Source: CALCNS01 sp964425745
Lineage (GTDB): Bacteria > Bacillota > JAAYKD01
Reading direction: 5' to 3'
Assembly: GCA_964425745.1 (NCBI GenBank)
Contig: CAYRNW010000035.1
Span: forward strand, 1-22,062
DNA: 22,062 nt
The position numbers and the translations under genes were made by a program. Under the pieces are notes generated by a model. It had not been told where the DNA came from. It did not search any database and was given only the letters and a program-made list of their open reading frames with translations. Below, in pieces: positions 6,573 through 12,391 of this stretch (position 1 is the first letter of the stretch; each line of letters opens with the position of its first letter).

Positions 6573-7203
6573 TAAAATCATCTTTCCCCCGTTACAGGAA
6601 TGCAGTCTTTGTCACGGGGAAATCGTAGAAGAAATCGACATCGGCCTCTGCCCCAACTGCCGCGCTCACCTGAATTATTTCAAGGTAGGGACAGTCCCCA
6701 CCTTGAAAAATGAGCATCGGGCGTTGTTTGCATATGAGGGGCAGGGGAAAGAGTTGGTTTTGAACTATAAGTATCGCTTTCAGCCATCGTTGGCAGAGGT
6801 GTTTGCCGAGATGTGGATCAAACAAGAGATGCATTTGTTCCCTTGGAAAAGTGAGCCGGTTCTCACCTATGTGCCCATGACCTTGCGCAGAGAGAAAGAA
6901 CGTGGCTTTAACTCCTCGCTTTGTTTGGCTGAAGCCTTATCCAAACGAAGTCAGATCCCGCTTGTGCATGCGTTGGTCAAACGAAAGCAACCTCCGGAGC
7001 AGCATCATCTTAACAAAGAGGAACGTTGGCAGGCGTTGCAAGGCGTCTATGCCCTACATAAAAATCTGGATATTTCCGGGCGTGCGGTTTTGCTGTTAGA
7101 CGATGTCTATACAACCGGGGCAACCTTGCATTATTGCACCGAAGCACTCAAAAGCGCTGGGGTTGGTGAAGTTTATACCTTGACCGTTGCCAAGACCTTA
7201 TAA
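6550..7203 (+). CDS. comFC: ComF-family phosphoribosyltransferase-like protein (ComFC)
   Basis: ComFC proteins support DNA uptake and recombination during natural transformation. The C-terminal phosphoribosyltransferase fold is complete, with VPMTLRREKERGFN and the PRPP-binding motif VLLLDDVYTTGATL (about residues 180-193). The N-terminus has one zinc knuckle (Cys18, Cys21, Cys34, Cys37). The second Cys knuckle common in the family is missing: only about 15 residues separate CPNCRAHL from RALFAYEG, compared with about 40 in Bacillus subtilis ComFC as I recall it. That gap is filled by residues encoded by a palindromic repeat (6678-6708). The start is GTG at 6550, inside recD2, with a weak ribosome binding site. 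The family is certain; retention of function is likely but unproven. Confidence 0.92.
   Translation: MELIHWLSKIIFPPLQECSLCHGEIVEEIDIGLCPNCRAHLNYFKVGTVPTLKNEHRALFAYEGQGKELVLNYKYRFQPSLAEVFAEMWIKQEMHLFPWKSEPVLTYVPMTLRREKERGFNSSLCLAEALSKRSQIPLVHALVKRKQPPEQHHLNKEERWQALQGVYALHKNLDISGRAVLLLDDVYTTGATLHYCTEALKSAGVGEVYTLTVAKTL
6678..6708. repeat. GGGGAC palindromic repeat (copy B), inside comFC
   Basis: Left arm TTTCAAGGTAGGGAC (6678-6692), a central A, and right arm GTCCCCACCTTGAAA (6694-6708). 14 of 15 positions pair. It reads in frame as FKVGTVPTLK within comFC. Its left arm matches the repeat at 2755-2769 except for one base. Confidence 0.85.
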
Positions 7204-7234
7204 CAAATTCACGAAGATTGTATGACTTCTTTAT

Positions 7235-7258
7235 GAATTCTACAAAATTCTGTTTTTT
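7235..7258 (+). terminator. Weak candidate terminator after comFC
   Basis: GAATT (7235-7239) and AATTC (7246-7250) form a short A+T stem, followed by T6 at 7253-7258. The stem is weak, so termination may be incomplete. Confidence 0.35.
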
Positions 7259-7338
7259 CATTGAAACACAGAAGGGAAAAAGCCTAAGGCTGTGGAAAGT
7301 GTATCATAGAAGCAAGCGCCATAAGCAACTCGCTTCTC

Positions 7339-7365
7339 ATGGCAAGATTGCAAACCCCTTGCCAT
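7339..7365 (+). promoter_or_regulatory. Inverted repeat in the hpf leader
   Basis: ATGGCAA (7339-7345) and TTGCCAT (7359-7365) form a perfect 7-bp stem with a 13-nt loop, about 28 nt before the hpf start. No convincing sigma-A promoter is visible in the 190-bp gap, so an alternative sigma factor may drive hpf. Confidence 0.4.
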
Positions 7366-7393
7366 TGCAACTCTCATAGAAAGAGGTGTCACT

Positions 7394-7939
7394 ATGAAAC
7401 TCCAAATGAAAGCCAAACACTTTACCCCAAATGAGACCCATCTCCAGTATGCCGAAAAGAAATTAGGCAAATTCGACAAATTGCTGAATCGCGAAGTCGA
7501 TGTCGCTGTGAACTGCAGCAAAGAGCAGGAAGAAGAAAGGGTGGAAATCACCTTACAAGCCGGTGGATTCCGGTTGCGCTCTGAAGAATTCGCACCGGAT
7601 TTTTACGTCGCCTTCGACGCGGCTATTGATACCTTAGAACGTCAATTAGATAAATATAAGACCCGTTGGAGCAATAAGAAACGGAGCGGTCCTTCGATTC
7701 GAACCGGTGTTTGGCAGGAGCCAACCGACGTACCTGAAGAAGAGGAAGATGAAAGCCCACAAATCATACGTGTGAAACGTTTCGCCATGAAACCTACTTA
7801 TCCTGAAGACGCGATCATTGAAATGGAAATGCTGGGCCATTCCTTCTATATGTTCCTCAACGCCGAAACCGAAGAAATTAACGTCGTTTATCGTCGTAAC
7901 GATGGCAGATATGGCTTGATTGAACCCGAACTCGGATAA
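7394..7939 (+). CDS. hpf: Ribosome hibernation promoting factor, long form
   Basis: Dimerises 70S ribosomes into inactive 100S particles in stationary phase or stress. The N-terminal RaiA/S30AE domain (about residues 1-100) has the typical beta-alpha-beta pattern, with MKLQMKAKHFTPNETHLQYAEKKLGKFDKLL and the basic helix ERQLDKYKTRW. An acidic linker EEEEDES follows. The C-terminal dimerisation domain (about 125-181) carries RVKRFAMKPTYPEDAIIEME, quoted here as RVKRF and KPTYPEDAIIEME, then GHSFYMFLNAETEEINVVYRR in two parts: GHSFYMFLN and EINVVYRR. At 181 residues it is the long type of Bacillota, which needs no RMF. GAAAGAGG precedes the ATG. Confidence 0.96.
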   Translation: MKLQMKAKHFTPNETHLQYAEKKLGKFDKLLNREVDVAVNCSKEQEEERVEITLQAGGFRLRSEEFAPDFYVAFDAAIDTLERQLDKYKTRWSNKKRSGPSIRTGVWQEPTDVPEEEEDESPQIIRVKRFAMKPTYPEDAIIEMEMLGHSFYMFLNAETEEINVVYRRNDGRYGLIEPELG

Positions 7940-7955
7940 CGAATTTTAGGTTTTT

Positions 7956-7986
7956 ACGGCATAGTCCTTTTGGGCTATGCCGTTTT
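7956..7986 (+). terminator. Strong intrinsic terminator after hpf
   Basis: CGGCATAGTCC (7957-7967) and GGGCTATGCCG (7972-7982) form an 11-bp stem with one G-U pair and a TTTT loop, followed by TTTT. The stem is 17 nt after the hpf stop codon. Confidence 0.88.
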
Positions 7987-8015
7987 ATACATCACGCCCA
8001 CAGGAGGAAGTTAAC

Positions 8016-8531
8016 GTGTTTCAAATACGAAAAGCCACACCTGCAGATGCTATGGATATCACTTTGGTCAATGTTTATACCTGGAAAACCACTTATACAG
8101 GCCTAATGCCCGATGAAATCATCGACCGACGGATTCGGAATATCGTTCCAGCTGCGAAACGGATTAAACAACAACTGGAGCAACAACCAAATCATTTTGT
8201 CGCCTTGGTTGAAGATTGCGTGGTTGGGTATTGTATGACCGGCCCCACAAGAAATCAACAGTATCCGCAAGCCGGAGAAATTGGCGCGCTTTATGTGTTG
8301 CAAGGGGTACAGGGGATGGGAGTCGGCAAAGCGCTCTATGAAGCAGCGGTGCAAGAACTTCGCCAACAAGGCTATACCTCTATGACCGCTAACTGCTTAC
8401 GTGGGAATCCAGTGCTCGGTTTTTACCAACACATGGGTGGGAGCATCGTTGGGGAGAAAATCGAACTTCATCAAGGAGCCACCTTAGTAGAAGACGTAAT
8501 TTATTTTGAGTTGAGTTCGGACAAAACGTAG
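8016..8531 (+). CDS. GNAT-family N-acetyltransferase
   Basis: A 171-residue acyltransferase using acetyl-CoA; the substrate cannot be read from sequence. The acetyl-CoA-binding motif A is clear: IGALYVLQGVQGMGVGKALY, with the pyrophosphate loop QGMGVG. It is followed by motif B (NPVLGFYQHMGG), in which Tyr is the usual general acid. The N-terminal KATPADAMDITLVNVYTWKTTY, given here as KATPADAMDI and VNVYTWKTTY, is typical of bacterial stand-alone GNATs. The frame is open upstream to 7977, but AGGAGG (8002-8007) points to GTG at 8016. It follows the hpf terminator and is close to the AraC-type gene. Confidence 0.88.
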   Translation: MFQIRKATPADAMDITLVNVYTWKTTYTGLMPDEIIDRRIRNIVPAAKRIKQQLEQQPNHFVALVEDCVVGYCMTGPTRNQQYPQAGEIGALYVLQGVQGMGVGKALYEAAVQELRQQGYTSMTANCLRGNPVLGFYQHMGGSIVGEKIELHQGATLVEDVIYFELSSDKT

Positions 8532-8562
8532 CAGATAAAGTCGGGCATGAGAAATCCTCTTC

Positions 8563-8571
8563 TGATATGAT
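8563..8571 (+). promoter_or_regulatory. Putative extended -10 promoter of the AraC-type gene
   Basis: TGA followed by TATGAT (8566-8571) matches an extended -10 element; no good -35 is visible. Transcription near 8578 would leave a leader of about 19 nt containing AGAAGGAG. Confidence 0.35.
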
Positions 8572-8596
8572 TGCATCTGTAGAAGGAGTTGAACCT

Positions 8597-9469
8597 ATGA
8601 ACTGGATCGAAGGCATGAGTGAAGCGATTGCTTATATTGAAGCCAATTTAACAGAACCCCTTGAAATCGATCAAATTGCAAAGAGGGCATATGTGTCGCC
8701 GTTTTATTTTCAGAAGGCATTTGGCTTGCTTTGTGGCTTGACAGTGGGTGAGTATATTCGTCAGCGGCGCTTAGCGTGCGCTGGCAGCGATATCGTCTCC
8801 ACCAATAACCGAATCATTGAAATTGCGTTGAAATACAGATACGATTCGCCCGACAGTTTCACAAAGGCATTCAGCCGTTTCCATGGTTCCACTCCAACTG
8901 CAGTACGAAAAAGCGGAGCAACGATCAAATCTGTTGCTCCACTAAAACTCAAATTCACTCTGGAAGGTGGTTATCTCATGGAATACAAAATTGTTGAGAA
9001 AGAAGCATTTGAGGTCATTGGCGTATCTAGGCGGTTTAGTATGGAGGAGGGCATTACACTGATCCCTAAGTTTTGGTCGGAACACTTTCAGTCTGGAAAA
9101 GGCGAGATCATCTGCGGTATGTATGGGATTTGTATCAATCAGAATTCAGATGCTAAGGATTTTGAATACCTAATTGCAGATAAATATGAACAAGGTCGCG
9201 AAGTTCCCCATGGATTGAAAACTTTGGTGATCCCCAGACACACATGGGCGGTGTTCCCTTGTCGTGGACCCATGCCAACCGCAATTCAAGAAGTCAACAG
9301 GAAGATTTTTTCGGAATGGTTACCCAATTGTAAGGACTATGATATCATAGGCGACTATGACTTTGAAAGTTATGACAATGTGCTCGAGTATCCCCTTGGT
9401 AACCAAGACCCGAATTATTACACCGAAATCTGGATACCCATACGTAAGAAAACGGTTCGAGTGGATTGA
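8597..9469 (+). CDS. AraC-family regulator with GyrI-like effector domain
   Basis: A transcription factor with the DNA-binding domain first: two helix-turn-helix units at about residues 24-45 (IDQIAKRAYVSPFYFQKAF) and 73-95 (IIEIALKYRYDSPDSFTKAF). A C-terminal GyrI-like/SOUL-superfamily small-molecule-binding domain follows at about 128-285, with YKIVEKEAFEVIGVSRRF, YGICIN, WAVFPCRGPMPTAIQEV and YYTEIWIPI. Rob and multidrug-sensing regulators have this architecture, so ligand-induced activation of nearby genes is plausible. AGAAGGAG (8581-8588) selects the ATG at 8597 over one at 8567. The Ntn-hydrolase gene begins 14 nt downstream, so the two are probably one transcription unit. The ligand is unknown. 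Confidence 0.92.
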   Translation: MNWIEGMSEAIAYIEANLTEPLEIDQIAKRAYVSPFYFQKAFGLLCGLTVGEYIRQRRLACAGSDIVSTNNRIIEIALKYRYDSPDSFTKAFSRFHGSTPTAVRKSGATIKSVAPLKLKFTLEGGYLMEYKIVEKEAFEVIGVSRRFSMEEGITLIPKFWSEHFQSGKGEIICGMYGICINQNSDAKDFEYLIADKYEQGREVPHGLKTLVIPRHTWAVFPCRGPMPTAIQEVNRKIFSEWLPNCKDYDIIGDYDFESYDNVLEYPLGNQDPNYYTEIWIPIRKKTVRVD

Positions 9470-9483
9470 AAGGAGCGAAATAG

Positions 9484-10581
9484 ATGAGCCAATTATTGTT
9501 TCAAACCATTTCAGAACAAGGAAGTCATTATGAAGTCGGCTTTCAACGTGGCAAATGGATTGCAAAAATTCCGGAATTCAAGAAATTCATGACAACCCCG
9601 GTCGAAGGATGTATAGCTTGGAGCGAAGCGAACCACCAAGAGCATTTACAACTGCTGGCACAGCATTGTCCGGGATTGAATCAAGAACTTCAGGGCATGG
9701 CCGATGCACTTGAGGTACCGATTACTCAAATGATGCAGATGACCTCAGGTTTTGGGCCTCCGCGTGCTTGTTCCATGGTAGCAGTTTTACCGGAACGAAC
9801 CGAGGATCATCATTTCTATATGGCCAGAAGTTATGAATATGCCGCCTTTGATGAACTCAATTTATCAATCACCAAAGTCCAAGGTAAACATGCGCATATT
9901 GGCTTTTCGCTCTTTCAAGTAGGCCGCTTTGACGGCATCAATGACGCCGGTTTGTGTGTTGCGATCTCCAGTTGCGAAGTGGTCCATTCATCACAAGGAC
10001 AAGCTCCGGGAATTGCCTTCTATTTCGCCGTGCGAGCCATATTGGACAATTGCTCCACGACCGATAAAGCGGTTGAGATGTTGATGCAGATGCCGCTCAA
10101 AGATGCGTTTAACTATATGATCGCCGATAAATCCGGCCACTGTGTCGTGGTAGAAACGGTTGCAGACGGTGGAAAAGGCTTCAAAGCTGTGATCAAACCC
10201 AGCAATGGAACGCTATATGCATTCAATCATTTCCGCTCTGAACTCAAGCTGCGCTTCCCCAAACGGAAAAACTTCTCATACTGGAGAGAAATTGCAGTCG
10301 AAAAGTTTTTTGAAAAAGAAAAAATCTCCAAGGATGACCTGTATAAGCTTTTGCGAGATAAGATCCCCCATGGGTTATCCTACCACGATTATGAGGGCTA
10401 CTTTGGCACCCTGCGTTCCATGATGTTCGACGTGAGTGAATCGAAGCTTTGGGTTTGTTTTGGTTCGCCATCGATGAATGAATGGTTCGAAGCCGATTGG
10501 AATGTTCCCTTAGGGATTTATTCGGAATATATTGAATATGAGCAAGAAACCGCCCCCAAAGAGTTTTGGCAGAACGTGTAG
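9484..10581 (+). CDS. C45-family Ntn-hydrolase (acyl-CoA:6-APA acyltransferase-like)
   Basis: A 365-residue member of the linear-amide hydrolase/acyltransferase group (peptidase C45, choloylglycine-hydrolase superfamily). The nucleophile candidate is Cys96 in GPPRACSMVAV, followed by the oxyanion/Arg-containing strand MARSYEY, the conserved NDAGLCVAISS and the C-terminal GTLRSMMFD. The family cleaves or forms amide bonds on acylated small molecules or peptides; the substrate here is unknown. There is no signal peptide, so it is probably cytosolic. Because the Cys is internal, autoproteolysis would be needed for a true Ntn nucleophile; this is inferred from family behaviour. GGAGCG precedes the ATG. 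Coupling to the AraC-type sensor suggests inducible expression. Confidence 0.88.
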   Translation: MSQLLFQTISEQGSHYEVGFQRGKWIAKIPEFKKFMTTPVEGCIAWSEANHQEHLQLLAQHCPGLNQELQGMADALEVPITQMMQMTSGFGPPRACSMVAVLPERTEDHHFYMARSYEYAAFDELNLSITKVQGKHAHIGFSLFQVGRFDGINDAGLCVAISSCEVVHSSQGQAPGIAFYFAVRAILDNCSTTDKAVEMLMQMPLKDAFNYMIADKSGHCVVVETVADGGKGFKAVIKPSNGTLYAFNHFRSELKLRFPKRKNFSYWREIAVEKFFEKEKISKDDLYKLLRDKIPHGLSYHDYEGYFGTLRSMMFDVSESKLWVCFGSPSMNEWFEADWNVPLGIYSEYIEYEQETAPKEFWQNV

Positions 10582-10591
10582 TAAAATAATG

Positions 10592-10651
10592 ACCCCCATT
10601 GCGAAGAATACTTCTGCAAAAGCAGTTTGTATGATTCGTGATGGGGGTTTT
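10592..10651. terminator. Bidirectional terminator between convergent genes
   Basis: ACCCCCAT (10592-10599) pairs with ATGGGGGT (10641-10648), followed by TTTA on the + strand. The interior contains a TTCTGCAAAAGCAG hairpin. It sits between the Ntn-hydrolase stop codon and the end of the - strand acyltransferase gene, and can serve both. Confidence 0.65.
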
Positions 10652-11720
10652 ATGTACGATTCAAGCGGGTGCCTGCTGTCCAAGCAGGTAAGCGGAGGGC
10701 AATCTGTTTCATGACTTCGGCTAATACCAAGGAACCTGCCAAGGTGAAGAGGAACAGTCCAAAAAACAGCGACCAGGGTTCTTGCCAGGCAAATCGTTTG
10801 GCCACCCATTGACCCGCCAACAGAAAAAGCGGATGGCTTAAGTAGATGGTATACGAATGGTTGCCCACGAAAGCCATGCTGCTGTGGATCAATGGGGGAA
10901 GCCCTTTCCCCCAACGCAATGCAGCTGCGCTGAACAATAACATATCAACCACCGAGAAACCCAGCCAAAGTAATTGATACTGTGCGTTCCAAGGGTGAGA
11001 GGGGTTGGCATAGAGCAAGCTCATCACCCCAACTTTGGCGACATTTTGTCCAAGAAGAAGACCGAACAGCAAGATGCCGGGTAATTTGAAGGAAGTATGT
11101 GTATGACGATATTTAGCCCAAAGACAGCCTAAGAAAAAGAAAAGGATGTAAGATAAAGCATGACGATCGAGCCAATAAGCAGGTAATCCGATTTTCCAAC
11201 CATAATTACTGAAAGCAAACCCTACCAAGTTTAATGTAATACCCAAAAGAAGCATGACCCAGAATGGACATTTATCGAATAAAACCTTTAATAAGGGGAA
11301 TAGGAGATAAAATTGCATGATGATAATCACGAAATATAGATGATAGGTGGCGGTGCCACGCAAGATCGCAAGCAGAAATACATTCAAATCGAGAGTGTAT
11401 AAACCCGCTTTCACATAAATAGCATAAAACAAGACGCTCCAAAACACAAAGGGGAAGTATGTGGAAGTGACTCGCTTCTTCCAAAACTCGAAAATGGGCA
11501 AAGGACGGCCAGCATAGTTGTAATACAGTACGACTCCACTTAAGAAAACGAACAGAGGCACATTCGTAAGGCAAAAACGATTCAAGAACAACAGGAACCA
11601 GTAGGCTGCAGGAGTTGAAATACCAAGGGACAAAACCAGGGCGGTCACATGGGTCAAGACCACGGAAACACAAGTAATGGAGCGCAGAATATCGACTTCT
11701 TCCAAGCGTGAACGTGCCAT
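10650..11720 (-). CDS. Acyltransferase-3 family membrane protein
   Basis: A polytopic membrane protein of 356 residues with about ten hydrophobic segments, typical of the acyltransferase-3 (AT3) family, which O-acylates cell-surface glycans, lipids or antibiotics. The N-terminal VDILRSITCVSVVLTHV carries the family's conserved R and H positions in TM1. FFLGCLWAKY, SYTIYLSHPLFLLAGQ and the C-terminal LFTLAGSLVLAEV fit later helices. GGGAGGGAG upstream of ATG (11718-11720) is a good ribosome binding site. It is transcribed towards the AraC/Ntn-hydrolase pair and has its own promoter. The substrate cannot be assigned. Confidence 0.9.
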   Translation of the reverse strand: MARSRLEEVDILRSITCVSVVLTHVTALVLSLGISTPAAYWFLLFLNRFCLTNVPLFVFLSGVVLYYNYAGRPLPIFEFWKKRVTSTYFPFVFWSVLFYAIYVKAGLYTLDLNVFLLAILRGTATYHLYFVIIIMQFYLLFPLLKVLFDKCPFWVMLLLGITLNLVGFAFSNYGWKIGLPAYWLDRHALSYILFFFLGCLWAKYRHTHTSFKLPGILLFGLLLGQNVAKVGVMSLLYANPSHPWNAQYQLLWLGFSVVDMLLFSAAALRWGKGLPPLIHSSMAFVGNHSYTIYLSHPLFLLAGQWVAKRFAWQEPWSLFFGLFLFTLAGSLVLAEVMKQIALRLPAWTAGTRLNRT

Positions 11721-11748
11721 GAATCTCCCTCCCCACTAAGTTTCCTTC

Positions 11749-11777
11749 ATTATGTCACAGTGGGGCGATTTTGGCAA
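11749..11777 (-). promoter_or_regulatory. Sigma-A promoter of the acyltransferase-3 gene
   Basis: On the - strand, TTGCCA (11777-11772), a 17-bp spacer and CATAAT (11754-11749); each element matches five of six consensus positions. CCCCACT (11731-11737) and AGTGGGG (11759-11765) form an inverted repeat that brackets the -10 and start site, as an operator would. Confidence 0.65.
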
Positions 11778-11930
11778 TGATGTTTTGCTCAACCCTTACT
11801 ACCGAACAAGTTCTTATCTCTGACAGAGAATGTTCGTGATTGAAGTATTTTTTTTGAATCTTCACAGTCACTTTCGGTTAGCTTAGGAAAAAATCATACA
11901 GATTGCTTGTGAAGATACAATTTTGCACAA

Positions 11931-12257
11931 AACCTATATTCACAGGTTATCCATAGGAAAAATGCAGTTGTCCACGACTTATCCACAGGTTATCCACAAG
12001 ATTTTGTGAATAACACACATTCTAGCAGAGGAAGAACCCAAAAGTTATCCACATTTTGTGCACAACATGTTCATAAACCAGGTAGTTTTCACGGATTTTA
12101 CCGAGTCTTAACTTGTAAAATAGGCATGTAAATCCCTGGTTTTACGCGAACAAAGGCTAAACCAGGCGGTTTCAAGAGATTTGTTTTTTCAATTTTAATT
12201 AATTCGAGAGCGAAATAGGCGCACGGAACAATCCTCTTCAAAAGAAGGTGTGGATAA
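11931..12257. promoter_or_regulatory. DnaA-box cluster (origin-like or DnaA-titrating)
   Basis: Exact TTATNCACA boxes lie at 11979-11987 (+), 11990-11998 (+), 12005-12013 (-), 12045-12053 (+) and 12249-12257 (-). One-mismatch copies are at 11931-11939 (TTTTGCACA), 11947-11955 (TTATCCATA) and 12056-12064 (TTGTGCACA). The two central boxes start 11 bp apart, close to one helical turn. A+T-rich DNA follows around 12181-12210 and 12260-12320. Neither dnaA nor dnaN is nearby. This fills most of the 671-bp gene-free gap 11721-12391, in which I see no ORF worth calling. Confidence 0.75.
12074..12166. repeat. Triple AAACCAGG repeat, one copy inverted
   Basis: TAAACCAGG at 12074-12082 and 12158-12166, with the inverted copy CCTGGTTT at 12135-12142. 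In the same gap, GTAAATCCCT (12128-12137) is mirrored by AGGGATTTAC (12319-12328). These may be regulatory sites or the remains of a repeat. Confidence 0.45.
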
Positions 12258-12323
12258 GCGTGTGGAAAGAGAAAATAACATTTGTAGGATTAACCAGAAT
12301 TTTCATAATTTTAAATGAAGGGA

Positions 12324-12352
12324 TTTACGCCCCCATTATGTAATGTTTTATT
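12324..12352 (+). promoter_or_regulatory. Weak candidate promoter for the cas operon
   Basis: TTTACG (12324-12329), 17 bp, then TTTATT (12347-12352); only four of six positions match in each element. TATAGT at 12359-12364 is an alternative -10 without a good -35. A weak or activator-dependent promoter would fit, but the call is uncertain. Confidence 0.25.
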
Positions 12353-12391
12353 CAACAATATAGTTGCGGAGCAAATTGGGGGGATTGTTGT

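Noticed and set aside
6592..6603. Spacer 19 begins with TTACAGGAATGC, which also occurs in comFC, suggesting self-targeting
   Set aside because: Only 12 of 32 positions match, and the comFC copy is preceded by CCG as in the repeat, which would mark it as non-target. One such match is plausible by chance.
11721..12391. A second CRISPR array or tracrRNA-like element before cas3
   Set aside because: No copy of the array repeat occurs here; the short repeats are unrelated to it.
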